From Tetradesmus obliquus (lineage: Eukaryota > Chlorophyta > Chlorophyceae > Sphaeropleales > Scenedesmaceae), in contig CP126191.1 of NCBI GenBank assembly GCA_030272155.1, positions 3,184,501 to 3,248,500 on the forward strand: a DNA stretch of 64,000 bases, given 5' to 3'. Of the stretch, positions 37,201 through 49,600 are shown piece after piece. Each line of letters opens with the position of its first letter. Position 1 is the stretch's first letter. The translations under genes and the position numbers were made by a program. The notes under the pieces were generated by a model. That model saw only the letters and a program-made list of their open reading frames with translations. It ran no database searches and was not told the DNA's origin.

Positions 37201-37642
37201 ATCAAACAGGTTGATGCCTGCTGCATATGCTGCATGCACAGTCTTGATGGCTGTCTCTTCATCTGCCACCTGCATGCAGGTGCGGTACACAAAACATTGG
37301 CAGCTCAGCACGGTGCGCACACCCACGTGGGTGCACCCCACTGGCACACATGCTGCAGCTGCACAGCTGCAAGAGAGATGCGGTGGTTTTGAACTTGATG
37401 TTTACCTAAAATGCTCAAGATAAAGTGGGAAAATAAATTGTTAAAGTAACACAGCAGGGCTTTTGGCCACACAACTTTACAGTGCATTGTGTCTCCCACT
37501 GGCTGCTGCCGCTGTGTGCAGATGCAGCTGCTGTGGCACTCACACCATAAGAGTGGCCTATCGGGGAGCAGCCCATCCCCAGGACTGACACCTGCATCCC
37601 AGTGTGTCCAAGAGCTACACGGGGCACGCGTTTGTCCGACAT
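34204..37642 (-). CDS. L-galactose dehydrogenase (ascorbate biosynthesis)
   Basis: Nine minus-strand exons (37642-37544, 37269-37165, 36829-36754, 36463-36336, 36065-35956, 35691-35619, 35386-35309, 34990-34837, 34520-34204) give 379 residues. It is an aldo-keto reductase that oxidises L-galactose to L-galactono-1,4-lactone with NAD in the Smirnoff-Wheeler vitamin C pathway. Plant GalDH landmarks are all present: LGHTGMQVSVLGMGCSPIG, INLFDVSPYYGSG, IIVCTKIGKY, YIDILHCHDIEF, GITGYPLDIFSYILD, VLSYCHNS, KGVGVISAAPLCMGL and a final EIRRVLQPVANVTWP. The tetrad is Asp56, Tyr61, Lys87 and His124. The protein is about 60 residues longer than Arabidopsis GalDH, mostly from a Gln/Glu/Ser-rich insert in the last exon after MLDMYNTHG. 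It is probably cytosolic, with no transit peptide. It diverges from the SDR gene 387 bases away. Confidence 0.95.
36183..36217. repeat. Imperfect inverted repeat in a GalDH intron
   Basis: CCAGTACTACT and AGTAGTACTACTGG face each other across about 10 bases, with a 3-base bulge. It lies in the intron between 36066 and 36335 and could form a short hairpin in either strand. Confidence 0.6.
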
Positions 37643-38029
37643 GACTTGGGCACACGTGGAACAGTCGTACTGCTGTTGAGAAGGACCGCCCTGACAGACA
37701 CAGCTGTTTGTCAAAGAGGGACTGGTAAAGTCCGTTACAATGCTGGTATGTACATAAGTCAACGGGAGTCTGCAGATGATGCCGTCGAACAGATACTGCG
37801 GATCGGCCTGGGATCAACCCAGGCCACACGCACCGCGATGACCTCAATCAACGGACACTGTGCAGCAGCGAGTGGCTGTCAGATCATCATCAAATGTCAC
37901 TATCGTAATACTAGGATGCCGCTCGCTCGCTAAACTACACATCAGGTTAATCTGGAAGCCAACTGTACTGCTGCTACGTGGTTACCTTGGTCAATCCTCT
38001 GTGCTGCACAGGCACGCTGTAGCAGCAAG
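37643..38029. promoter_or_regulatory. Bidirectional promoter of GalDH and the SDR gene
   Basis: 387 bases between the two divergent ATGs at 37642 (-) and 38030 (+). Both 5' UTRs and promoters must fit here unless a noncoding first exon lies further away. Confidence 0.6.
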
Positions 38030-39888
38030 ATGGGCAGCTTGGGCAGCAGCAATAAGGGCCTGGCAGTGGTGGTTGGTGCAAACAAGGGCATTGCATTAGG
38101 AGTGAGTCTCCGGCCAGGCACAGCATGCTCACCAATAACAGTACTGTGTACAACTGCCTCTTACTGTATCCACGAGAACCTATGGTGGATCCTGTGACAA
38201 GGACACTGCAAAGCCAGCACTGCAGGAATGCATGTGCATGTGCTTGCCTTGTCTGTGAAGCCGCAATGCTCACAGCATGTCGAGCAGCATCATGATGCAT
38301 TACCAACAGCAACCGGTCACCTTGATTGGCACCCTGAAACTGTGTCATGTGGTGTCTTCACTGCAGCTGTGTCAAGTGCTGCTGGCAGAGGGCTATGATG
38401 TGTTGGCCACATGCCGCAGCACCTCACCAGAGCTCGATGCAACGTCAGCCAAAGTTGTGCAAGGTGAGGCAGACAGCAGCCGGGGCATACAGCTGACAGC
38501 ACACAGCTGGGCAGCAGGCACACAAATAACGTCACAGGGCTGCAATATGTCAATGATTGCAAGTGTTTTCTTGCCCTTTTAATGGGCTGTGTACAGCTCA
38601 GCAACAGTTTGTGGTCGGCCAATAATGGTTAGGGTATTTGGCTGCAATTGGAGTCAGACAGCCATGCAGGTCAATCTGCGCTGACTGGGTCATCCCCTGC
38701 TGCATGACTGGCTGCCGCAGGTGTTGATGTGACATCAGCAGCAGGTCTGGAGCCGCTGCTCGCAGCACTGCAATCACGAAGCAAGGTGCGTAATCATTGT
38801 ACAAGGCACGCTCTGCTTCATAAGCAGCAGCTGCATTGAGGTTATTGTGAACATTGGTTGCTGCTGGCTGTTTAGTGCGTGGACCGAGGCAACTACTGCA
38901 GGCTGTGCAAGCTGCCGTGCATACAGCCGTGTTTGTGATCACATGTTATCGTGGTGGCAGGCGCTAGCAGGCGCGGCAGGTGTGACGGCATTGACCTGAG
39001 GCAGAGTTGAAGGTTCTGTCTGCACCTGTGTATCGCAGGTGCAGCTGCTGGTGGTGTGTGCCGGCTACCAGAAACTGGACAGCCTGGCAAGTGTTGACAC
39101 TGATGACCTGGACAAGCACTGGCAGGTCTGCTGCAGCAGGCAACCTGTTCACAAAAGGGAGCACGCTGCACTGCTGTTGGCAGTATGGCAGACATGATGT
39201 CAGCTGCTAGCCAGCCGTCTGCTGCTGGGTTGCTGCCTAGCTACTTGCACAGCTGGCAGCCATCACAGCATGTGTCACGCCGTACTGGTCTGACTTGCAA
39301 GTTGGTAGCCTGTGCGCCTTGCCCACAGCAACCAACCGCATGTACACCGGTCATTAACAGATGGACTGCTGCTTTGCCACTGCGGCGGCCTTGCCCGCAG
39401 ATCAATGCAGTCGGCCCCGTGCGGGTGGTCCAGACATTGCTGCCCCTGCTGGAAGACGGCAAGTCAAAGGTGGGAGCGGCATCTTGCTCGTTAATCAAAC
39501 GGCGGCTGCACATTGCATCACTGCTTGTGCATGCTTGCGCGCAGCACACAGAAACTGAATGGTTGGCAGCCTCTGAGTACAAGTTGCGCCTTACGCAGGT
39601 GGTCATCCTGAGCAGCAAGATGGGGTCACAAGGCGCGCAAGACATTCCTGCGGGAGGTGGACTGGTGAGTGAAGCAGCACATTCATGCCAACCTAGGCAG
39701 GGTGCATCTACACACATGCAGGAGCTTCCTGCCCTTGAAGGGCTTCGTTGCAGCACCAGACATAGCGTTTCTTGCTGGCCATTGCACAACCATCACACGG
39801 CAGTGTTACTGCTGGCGACTGATCCGTCACGGGATGGATGGCATGGATGGACTTGAAGTCCAGGCAGTACATGCGTCCGAATCCCCAC

Positions 39889-39928
<40 letters not shown>

Positions 39929-40709
39929 AGTATGGCTACCGCATGAGCAAGACAGCTCTCAACATGGCTGGCAAGCTGCTGGCAGAAGACCTGGCAGGGC
40001 GGGGCATCCCTGTTGGCATCGTGCACCCTGGGCCGGTGAGACAGCAGTACATGTGTTGCACGTTCGGCTGCTGATTGTCCTGTGACAGGCTCGTTGTCCT
40101 GTTGAGTACGCATTGTGCTGGCGTTGTGTGTGTTGCTTTCGTGCATGCAGGTTCTGAACGTGTGGGTTGCAGTGGGGGTGACCAGGCACCTCAATGTGCT
40201 CATGTTACTGTGAAGCTGCATGTGTCCAATGCAGACACTTTGCTTCAAGTGCCGAGTTGACAGTTGCTGCGCTTTTGTACAGTGTATGCTGCTGGTGCTT
40301 GTCTGGCTGCTAGCCATGCACCGAACACTGCAGCAGGAACTAGGTGTGGTGGCAGAGGCATGCCCAAACTGGACGGCTGTGGTGCTCTGCGACTTCCAAT
40401 TGGCGATTCAACACAGCAGTGAAGCACAGTTGCTAGCTAACACCAGCCTTTGACCAGTAACTGGACACTTTGTCTTTGCATTCTGCCTTGCTTCCCTGTT
40501 GCTGCCATGCGTGTGTGCAGGTGCACACAGATATGCTGAGGTCTCTACGTATCTCAAGGGGAGTGACAGACGAGTCCAAGCTGGCAGCTGGCACCATCAG
40601 TGTGGAGCAGTCATCGGCTAGCATCTGCAGCTACATTGCTACCAAGCTAGACATGAGCACCTCAGGGCAGTTCTGGGCAGCAGACACAGACAAAGTCTTG
40701 CCATGGTAA
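38030..40709 (+). CDS. Short-chain dehydrogenase/reductase (C-factor-like SDR)
   Basis: Eight exons (38030-38101, 38367-38463, 38721-38785, 39039-39125, 39401-39469, 39599-39664, 39931-40035, 40521-40709) give 249 residues, the normal size for a classical SDR. The Rossmann cofactor motif is VVVGANKGIALG (residues 13-24). Further family elements are LLVVCAGY (the NNAG region), INAVGPVRVVQ, VVILSSKMGS with the catalytic Ser at 135-136, and YRMSK with Tyr155 and Lys159. It ends QFWAADTDKVLPW. The set resembles the C-factor-like branch of SDRs; the substrate is unknown. There is no targeting peptide. All exons are short and sum to a clean frame. Introns include a donor GTCTGC after 39125, and a (CTG)12 tract directly precedes the acceptor at 39930. 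Confidence 0.88.
39891..39928 (+). repeat. (GCT)12 at a 3' splice site
   Basis: A pure triplet tract runs into the AG acceptor of SDR exon 7, in the position of a polypyrimidine tract. Confidence 0.95.
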
Positions 40710-40862
40710 TGCGGGCTGCAGCTGCAGGATAATGCTGTTGTGGCTTGCTGGGTCGTTTAATTCACCAGAGGAACATATGCTTATGATTGGTTTTGTGCCG
40801 CAGCCGATCTGCTGGTTCAATGCAGTTGTCTTGCAATTGCAAATAAGTCATGCGCAGTGCTA

Positions 40863-40867
40863 TGTAA
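40863..40867 (+). terminator. Candidate TGTAA poly(A) signal of the SDR gene
   Basis: TGTAA lies 154 bases after the SDR stop codon. Confidence 0.6.
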
Positions 40868-40913
40868 CCCTACCCCTGGCCCTGGCAGCAGGCTAACCTT
40901 AAGTTCTGCAGCG

Positions 40914-40918
40914 TTACA
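40914..40918 (-). terminator. Candidate TGTAA poly(A) signal of the LRR gene
   Basis: TTACA on + lies about 90 bases beyond the minus-strand stop at 41010. Confidence 0.6.
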
Positions 40919-41009
40919 ACTGCACCTGCAACTGGGTTGACTGATTGACTTGTGCCACCAACAGCACGTAATCCACTCCACCACTTCAGCATCCAACCAA
41001 GCCCACAGG

Positions 41010-44000
41010 TCAATCTTCTGCACATCCTGTTTGTGCCATGTCCGTTGTTGGCTGGTCTGCATGCGCAACGCTGTCTTCGCCACACTCAGCTGCATTATGG
41101 CTCATGGCCTGCGCAACAGCTGACAGCTTGTCTGACTGGGCCTGCAGCTGCTGCAGCAGCGTGCCTTCCAGCACCTGTATGCAGCAAAGATTGGCAGCCA
41201 GCAGCAGGAAGCAACAGCAGGCCTGTGGTTGGATCCTGTTTACGGTACTTGGCTTTTGCAGCTCGCCTGCTGCATAAATGCCAAACTTGGCATGCATGTC
41301 TGACAAAGTAGCTGTAACACAAACTAAGCAAAGCCGAGCGGCTGAAGCAGCCATGCATCAATTACAAGCAGGCTCCAACACTGGAGAAGTTGTGGGCTGT
41401 TGCATAGCTCTACAGTGGCTTTGTCCGACTGTAGCCTTGACACTACACCAGCAGCTTGCAGGCTTTGACAGCAGCAGGAGCACTGGGCTGCATGATGCGC
41501 ATCAGCACTACATCGTCCACGCACCTGCAGCCGCCCCCTCATGCTCGTCAGCACAGCCTCAATGCCCTGCACAGCCTTCACCCGCGTGTCCAGCGCAGCA
41601 GGGATGGGCTGCGGCAGCGGCAGCAGCTGCCTGGGGCGCTGCTTGGCCAATGCCGCTGCTGTCATGCCCGTGTGGTGCTGCGGCGGCTGCATGCCCGCAT
41701 CAGCATCCACCAGAGGGTGCGCCAGTGCGTGCCTGCGGATGCAACAGGGTACATGTGTGGAAGGTGCTGTGCTGCCAGCAGCCGACCAGCTGTGGCATGT
41801 CTGCCAGAAGCGGATGCAAATGACAATGCAGAAAGGGCACTAAACATTAAACTGGCAACATTGCATGCATCGAACTCGAGTCAGCCAAGCACCAAGCAGC
41901 TGCAGCGGCAGACCCGCCTCTCTGCTGCAGGCAGCAACCAACTGCGTCAACCCCTACCTGAGCCTGTGAATCGCTGCGAGCGGATTGCCTGGCTGCCTGT
42001 GTGTGTAGTGTGCCAGCTGACAGACCTGCAGCCCCAAGGCAATCGCCAGCCGCTCTGTAGGGTCCTGGAAGCTGTCATCTGCTGCCTGCTGACCAGCATC
42101 TGCTGCTTCCTCATCATCGCCAGGCAGCTCGTCAGTGATGCCAACACCTGCAAGCAGCGAGTTGGTACACAGGATGGAATACAAGTAATGCATGGTTTGT
42201 AATGACCTCAGAGCGTGAAGCAGCAGCCGCAACATTGATGCACTGCCACAAACAGGCCAGCGAAGCCCCCTGCCAATGCCTTGCCCTTGCTCACCTGTAA
42301 GGAAGGTCTGGTCAACAACCGGCTCCCCTGCTTCAGCAATGCCAGCAGCTGCACCTGTCTGCTGCCCCTGCCCATGCTGCTGCCCCTGCTGCTGCTGCTG
42401 CTGCTGCTCTTCCTCGTCCCCATCATCATCCCATGCCTCGCTGCCCTCTTCTGCAACAGGAGCCAGCTGCCAGCTGCCGATGCCTTGCTCCACCCGCTCA
42501 AAAGCAGCCACCAGCTGCTGGTGCTGCAGCCCCATGATGGCATTCCTGCCAGCAGCAGCAAGCACATGCCCAGGCTCAGCAGCAGCATCCACAGTCACCG
42601 GCAGCAGGCGCCGCGGGCTGCTGCTGCTTGTTGATTGACTCGTGCTGCTGCTGCTGCTGCCTGAGGCTGTGAGCTGCTGCCTGCGCTTCGCCTTGTGGGG
42701 TGGCTGTGCCTTGCTGGTGTGCTGCCAAAGAGCTTGCGGCTCGTTGATTTGTGTGATGATGCACAGCCCGGGCTTCTGCAGGTCCTGCAGTGCAGCAGCA
42801 GCGGCAGCAGCACCAGGAATGTTGCAGGGAGCACAGCAGCACTTGCGGAGTGGCAGCAGCACTTCCAGGTGCCTAGGCCTTCTCAACAACAACAAGGTCA
42901 ACAACATGTAGCAAGGCAGGGCACGCCTGGCACTGCACGCAGCGTTGGCAGGCAGTCCAGCAACTGAGCCCCTCATCCTGACCTTGATCGGCTCGCTGCC
43001 AGACCAACAGCGCGCAGCCAGTGGTGTACCAACCAGCTGCAGCTCAGCCAGCCGCGGCAGCAGCAGCAGCGGCAGCAGCTGCGAAGCCTGCGACACCTTG
43101 GTGTGACTCAGGTCCAGCTGCACCAGCTGCTGGAAGCCTGTTGTTCCAGCACCAGCACCAGCAGCACTGCCCTTACTGCCAAAGATGTGATCGGCTGCAA
43201 GCTGGCAGTCCTGCTGCTGCTGCTGCTTGTCGCTTGCAGGCACTTGCCGTATAGGGTTGTGGCCGAGCAGCAGCTGCTGCAAGGCTGGCAGCTGCCCCAG
43301 TGGCATCAGCGCTGCTCCGCCGAGTCTGTTGTGTGACAGGTCCAGGCATGAGAGGCAGGTGAAGGGGCCCAGCTGCTGCGGGAGCTCCTTGAGGCTGCTG
43401 CCAGCAGCGTAGAGTGCGGCCAGCCTGCAGGAAACAACACAATCACAATATCAGCAAAACCAAAAACAGCATGTCAAGTGGTGATCAGCAATCAGAATAG
43501 CATCCCGTAAGCTGTCATGCTGATAAGTTAGATGCTGTGACAGCTGGCCTGCAGCTCAATGGATGACTCACCTGGGCAGCCGTGCCAGTGGCGAAGTCAC
43601 ACCCAGCAGCTGCTCTGCAGGGATCAAGTTGAAGCTGACATCCAGCAGCCGCAAGCAGCTGAGGCCGCTGGGGCAGCACAGCTGCCTCCCCAATGCGTTG
43701 CACTGAGGCACAGCTGCAGTTGCTGCTGCTTCATGTCCCTGCCTTTCTGCTCCTTGCTCCTCTGCTGTCTGCTCCCGCTGCTCATCTGCCACAGGTGGAC
43801 CCTGAGCTGTAGTGCTGCATGCGGCAGTAGCGGTGGTGCGCAGCACCTGTGCTAAGCCCTGCAGGTCCCGCAACCTGTTTGCTGACAGGATCAGCTGCTG
43901 CAGTGCCGGCAGCCATGCAAGGCCTGCAATGCAGCTGAGCCTGTTGTCGCTGAGGTCTAGCGTGCACAGCTGGGTGAAGTCCTGCAGCCCTGGGCCATGA

Positions 44001-46066
44001 CATGCCTGTTGCTCTGCTGTCATCATGTCAGCATTCACAGCTGCTGGCAGCGCCGCTGCTCCTTCGCTGCTTTCAGGTTGCACAGGTGATATGCCCTCTG
44101 CCTCTGCTGTTGCTGATGGTTGTTCAACGTCAGCTGCTGCCGTCTCCTCCTCTGCTGCTGCCGTCGAAGCAGCATCACCAGCTGCTGCATCTCCCACTTC
44201 TGCTGCTGCTTGTGCTGTCTCTGCCGCTGCCTCTGCTGTTGCTGCTGGAGTTGACACAGCTATGTTGTCCGCTGCTGTCAGCCGAGTGGATGGCATGCCA
44301 CCAGGCAATGCCACACTGCTCACTCCAACGGAGTTCAGGTCGACAAACAGCACATCCGCAGGCTGCTCAGCCCCTGGGCAGCTAGCCAGCAACAGCGCAC
44401 CTGCAACACATACAAAAATAGCAGAATGAATCGAGCAGCTGTGCAGAATGCAACAGATGCACAGCATGTAGGGATCCTGCAGCATGCAATCAGCTCAGAG
44501 CTGCATAGGTTGCTGCTCTGGCGTACCTGCCTCAGCGAATGCTGCCATACGCACAGTGCTCTGTGCAAGTTGGCTCGCCTTGGCTTGCTAGTGTTGCGGA
44601 AGCAAGCATATGCGCCAAAATACTCACCATCCAGCAGTATGGGTGGTGGGGAAGCAGACTTAGGCTGCACTGTGCCCTTGGCAAAGGCTGCTGGCCCCAA
44701 CAAGTTGCGCTGCTGAATCCTCATCCTTCGGCTCTTGGCACGGGCAGCGAGAATCTCTGCAGCAGTCTGTGGGGCGCTGTCTGGACACAGCATGAGCTGC
44801 TGGTAATGCAGCTGTTCGAGTGTGGCATGCTGCGCTTGCAGAGCTGTGCCATTGCCTGAAACACTCTGCCTTGCAGCTGATGGCAGCCAGCTGCTTGCTG
44901 CATCGCCGCAGCAGGATGCTGCAGCTCGCGGACTGGCTGCGCTGCAGCTGTCAGCTGCATATGTTGAGGATTGGCGTGCAGCAGAATGTGGCACCCCATG
45001 CACGCTGAGTGGCTCCAGCAGCATGTACTGCGACAAGCCGCTGCTGGTGCTTGCAGCGCAGGGCTGTGGGCTGCCGCTGCTGGTGCAATCCTTCGTTGAG
45101 CCTTTGACAGGGCTTTTCCTGCTGCGCAGCTGCTGCTGCTGTCGGCCCTGCACGGACAACGCCTTCTTCTGCTGCTGCTGCTGTAGATGATGTGCCTGTG
45201 TGCCAACCTTGATGACAGCTGCGGCGGCGGAAACAGCCGCCTCTGCAGCCGCAACATTGACTGCAGCCTGCTGGGATGCAGGCCGCGTGCTGCTTGCGCT
45301 GCTGCGCCGATGGCTGCTTGCTGCAGCTGCTGCAGCTGCCTGCTCTTGCTGCTGCATGCTGCCAGGGTTGTGTGCGGGGGCGTTGCCGGCCGCAGTGCTG
45401 CTGCTGGTGACTGTGCTGCTTGCCAGCATGCCTGGCATCCTTCTTGGTGGTGCAGCTGGCCTTGTAGTACCAGCTGCGCCATGTGACATGCGCGGCTGCA
45501 GGACCTTCTTTGCTGGGCTGCCGGTGCCGCTGCTGCTGCCTGCAACCTCCGCATGCGCTGATGAGGTCCTGAAGCAGCAACAATACAGGCGGCAGAACTG
45601 GTGAACTCACAGAAGGAACTACACTGCAGGTAGATGCTTGCTAGCCTGATCCAATGTCAGGAGGCAGCCTGGCAGCTTGCAGGAAGGCAGCTGCAAGCTG
45701 ACGATGTATGCCGACAATCAGGCTGCGCTGTGTAGCCGCTGTCACCCACCTCTCCCTGAAGGGTGCAATCAGATTTCCTTTGCTGCTTCCAGCACTGGCC
45801 GAGCCCCTGGCAGGCCGTTCTACTGCAGGACCTGCGCAGCAGCACACGTGCATGTGACCAAATTGCAATCAGATGCACGACAACGTTGCCGTTGGTGCCA
45901 GCTTAAACTTACCTGTGGCAGCACTCGGCTTCTTTGGCGCTGTCTTTGCAGCAGGTCTGGGAGCTCCCAGCAGTGCGACCAAGCCCTCAGGTGAAGGAGC
46001 ATCAGGAGCAGGTGTCCAGCCAGCTACTGGCGACAATGAGCTGAACACATCTTGGTGTTGCTCCAT
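41010..46066 (-). CDS. Large leucine-rich-repeat protein, possibly XRRA1-like
   Basis: Nine minus-strand exons (46066-45913, 45831-45750, 45568-44628, 44400-43572, 43424-42983, 42784-42295, 42147-41958, 41732-41525, 41174-41010) sum to 1166 residues. The first 390 are low-complexity Ala/Ser/Gln, ending in a basic segment (EILAARAKSRRMRIQQRNLL). The middle third has SDS22-type leucine-rich repeats, such as FTQLCTLDLSDNRLSCIAGL, LSCLRLLDVSFNLI, FTCLSCLDLSHNRLGG and LPALQQLLLGHNPIRQ, interrupted by an acidic insert. The C-terminal part has a conserved-looking block, LRHALAHPLVDADAG, and a short coiled coil (VLEGTLLQQLQAQSDKL). LRR proteins of this kind are protein-interaction scaffolds, several of them ciliary. 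The layout reminds me of XRRA1, but I cannot confirm this. The start at 46066 (MEQHQDVFSSL) is a choice; in-frame sequence extends further upstream. Confidence 0.75.
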
Positions 46067-46635
46067 TTCGAGGCACAAAGAGTATATGGTTTCACTTGCT
46101 GTACTCAGCAGCGCTGGCTCTGAGAGGTGTGTGACCATGCATCCTGGAGTACTGCTGCACCAGCAATACACTTGGCCAGAGCATGCAGGTCGTCGTACGC
46201 TTAAACATGATTGTAAAGATAGAATACGTGTAGTTGTAACCGATGTGTTCAGCGTGGGTCCCACTAAACGCGTAGGCAACTTTCAAAACCCTCGTTGCAA
46301 AGCAGCAACATGACAGTGTCAACTCAGCATCCGCGCGCGCTGCAAGCCCACAAACTCCGCTAAACATGCAGCAGCAGAGCATTGATCTATCAAGGCCATT
46401 TTTAGATACGAAGAGCCTCGCCTTTGCTGCTTGAAGTGCTCAACAGCACGGTTGAACTGCTAAACAGAACACCTGTACAGCTAGGAGCTCAGCTCACACT
46501 GTTGCGCTATCATATTTGTTGCAAGCTCAACATCACGAGCCAAACTGCATGCATGCATAGGTCAGCAGAACCTGTTAAGGTCCACCACTGAACAGCAGTA
46601 CAGTACTGTTTGGGCTGCAGCAGCACGGAGAGGCC
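46067..46635. promoter_or_regulatory. Bidirectional promoter region of the LRR and RBR-RCR genes
   Basis: 569 bases between divergent ATGs at 46066 (-) and 46636 (+). Less triplet-rich than surrounding DNA. No clear core promoter element was recognised. Confidence 0.5.
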
Positions 46636-49600
46636 ATGGAGTACTTCTGCTGTGACTGCTGCAATGACATGCGCCCGCTGGATGCCTTGCTGGACCTGGA
46701 CTGCCACTGCTGCATCTGCACTAATTGCTGCGATGAGCGGCTGCGCCCATGCATGAAGCCAGTGCAGCCAGCACCAAGCACAGCAGCTGCTGTGTATGCA
46801 GTGGGCGACGCTGTAAGGTACGCGCCACATTTCCTTCAGGAAGATCTGCTCCCTCTCCTGCAAAAATGCGAGCCAGTGACTATGTGTACAGCACGCATGC
46901 ACACCTTGTGCTGCAGGCAACCTCCCGGCAACTGCCCTGGTTTCCTGCTCTGCCTTGCAGGTACAGGCAGCGGGACGGCAAGCTGTGCTTGGCTAAGGTG
47001 GTGCAAGTTGACAGGTCCATCCAGCCGTGGGGCTACGGCATTGAGCTGCAAGGCAACCCAGACACTCGCTTCACTGAGGGCAACCGCCTGCTGCCGCAGC
47101 AGTTGAACAGCGAGTGCCTGCAGGAAGGTACGTGCAAAGCACAGTGCTGGATACTCCTGGACATACTTTACATGCGCCTGTAGCAGCAGCTGCCATGCAC
47201 GGCAGTCCATTGGTCAGGATTTCCCTCGCCTCCTCATTCATGCAGCATTTCTGTCTCGCGCTTGCAGGATTCCCTGTGGTGCGCTGCCCCGAGTGCAGCA
47301 GGCAGCTGGACAGGCAGCAGCTGGCGCGCATCCTGCCTGATGCCCTGCAGCAGCTGGATGAAGCTCTCACTAATGCCTGGCTAGATGCAAAGCGCATCAT
47401 CCGCTGCCCAACACCAGGCTGCGAAGCGCTTATTGAGAAGGTGCCAGCAGCAGCAAGCAGCAGCAGCAGCAGCCGGTGCACATGCAGCAGCAGCAACGGA
47501 CCTAACAGCAGCGGTGGCACCACCTGCAGCAGCTGCCAAGCGCAGCACAAAGCAGCCAACCGCTACCGCTGCAGCGCGTGCAGCAACAGCTTCTGCTCAG
47601 GCTGCAGGACAGTGCCGTACCATGAGGGTCTCAGCTGTAGAGAAGCCGCCGCGCCCTGCTGCCCCTTCTGCGATGTGCGAGTGCCGGATGCAGCAGTTGT
47701 CATCACTGGGGACATGAGTGTGCGGCAGCTGAGGGATGCAGCCAGCAGCTTAGGTGCGGACTGCAGCTGGTGCCTGGAGCGAGGGGAGCTGGTGTCTGTG
47801 TACAAGCGCGCAGCGCAGGTGTGCAGCCGCAGCCGGGTGGTGACAGCAACCACCAGGCATGGCTGGGAGTGGCACTCGGGCAAATACACTTGCGTGCATG
47901 ATGGCAGTAGCAGTAGAGCTTGCTGGGCTGCTTGCGTGTGCGGCAGGCTGCGTGGAGGGCTGACAGCTTAGTTGAGGGCGTTGGCTTGCAGCAGGAACGT
48001 GAGCAGTTGCTGCGAACAGCTGTGCAATATCAGACGCCAGCTGACACTGCTGTTATTCACATATGTTGCTGCTGCTTTTGTTCAACAGGTGTGCAGCAGT
48101 GGCAGCTGCAGGTCGCGGCTATCAGAGCTGTGCACACGGCAATTGCCCTGCGGACACTTCTGCTGCGGCGTGCGGGGCACCAGCCCATGCCTGCCCTGCC
48201 TAGTGGAAGGCTGCAGCAGCCAGGTAATGCTTGCACAGGATTGCTGGCGCCTGCGACGCTGCAACAACAGCAAACAGGGCATTGTTGCAGATTACCATGG
48301 TGTTTACTTGACGCTGCTGTAAAAAACTCATTCGCCCGGCATTTGGGCAGCTGTGTTTTACCTGGCACCATTTGCGCAGCAAGCTTACCCCTTCCTGCTG
48401 CTTCTGCTTTGCTGTGGTGTTCTACTGCAGGCCAGCCAGGCAGGTGATGGCAACTGCTGCTTCTGCTTTGAGCCGCTGCCCTTTGCTGCGGTCATCGCCT
48501 TGCAGTGCCAGGCTGGGCACTTTGTGCACCTCTCCTGCGCCCGCAAACGTCTGCAGGTGCGCTGATTTGCGCAGGGCGCACTGCTCGTAGCTCATAGCAG
48601 GTGCATGAGTGCAGAAGCAGTGTGCTGTACATGCCTGTTACCATGCCCTGCCCTCGGCTGGTGCTGTCAGACTACGACAGGGCGCATTGCCCACATATGT
48701 AGCTCACATACATAGCTGCTGCTTAAACTTACTGTTGCTGCTGCAGGTTGGCTGCCCTGGGCCTGCCCTCACGTTTGACTTCCTGTTCTGCCCCATGTGT
48801 GGCTCTGGCAAGGAGGGGCGCTGCGGCAACATCCAGGTGGGCCGCTAGGGGCAGGCAGCCAGGGCATGGTTGCTGGTGTCTCGCGTGCCTGACAGCTGCC
48901 ATGCAGGATGAGCCAGTCATCCTGCTGTTGCGCTGTGCATGCTGGCAACAGGCGTTGGTTGCCTCAGGCGCTTGCGCTCATTGGGTCTCCTTGTGCAATT
49001 GCTGCGCGCAACATGCGTGCACTGCCTGTGCGTGCAGGTGATGACTGCGCAGCCCCACCTGCAGCATAGCCAGCTGCAGGCAGCACTGGACAAGCCGCTG
49101 CGTATCAGGTGAGCCGAATCTCGCAGTTGAAGCAGACGAACCATGTGACACTGCTGGTGGCTTTCAAGGCAGCCCTTACATTGGCAGGGGGGTGCAGCTG
49201 TCAGTAAGTCTTCAACGTTCCCGTACGTGTACTGCATGTGTGTCGTGCAAGCTTCTGTTCTGATGTGACTGGCCCGGCTGCTGACGCGGCTTGTGGTCCT
49301 TACACTGCCCTGCACCCCGCACCAGGCAGCACGTCGTGCAGCTGGCCAAGCAGCGGCTGAAGCTTGAAGGCGCTACAAAGCGCGACAGGGAGCTGCAGCC
49401 TGGTGGCAAGTTTGACGGCAGGCCTGTTGACTGGGCGCTGTCTAAGTATGTGTTCTTTGAGTGCAGCAAGTGCCACCTGCCGTACTTTGGAGGTGCACGG
49501 GAGTGCGGCGCTGCTGGGGATGCACCAGGTGGGGGACAGGCACTTGCTTGGCTGTGTATTGCTGCAGATACGGATGCTTGCTGTGCCTGCCTGCCAGGTC

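Larger units (their letters stand above)
40710..41009. other. Compact convergent 3' region
   Basis: Only 300 bases separate the stop codons of the SDR (+) and LRR (-) genes. TGTAA on + at 40863-40867 and on - at 40918-40914 point at each other about 50 bases apart, so the two 3' UTRs probably abut or overlap slightly. Confidence 0.65.

Noticed and set aside
47819-47971. Read-through C-terminus of E3 exon 3
   Set aside because: The donor at 47819 joins in phase to the Cys-rich exon at 48089 and then to the RCR module. The read-through codes no domain.
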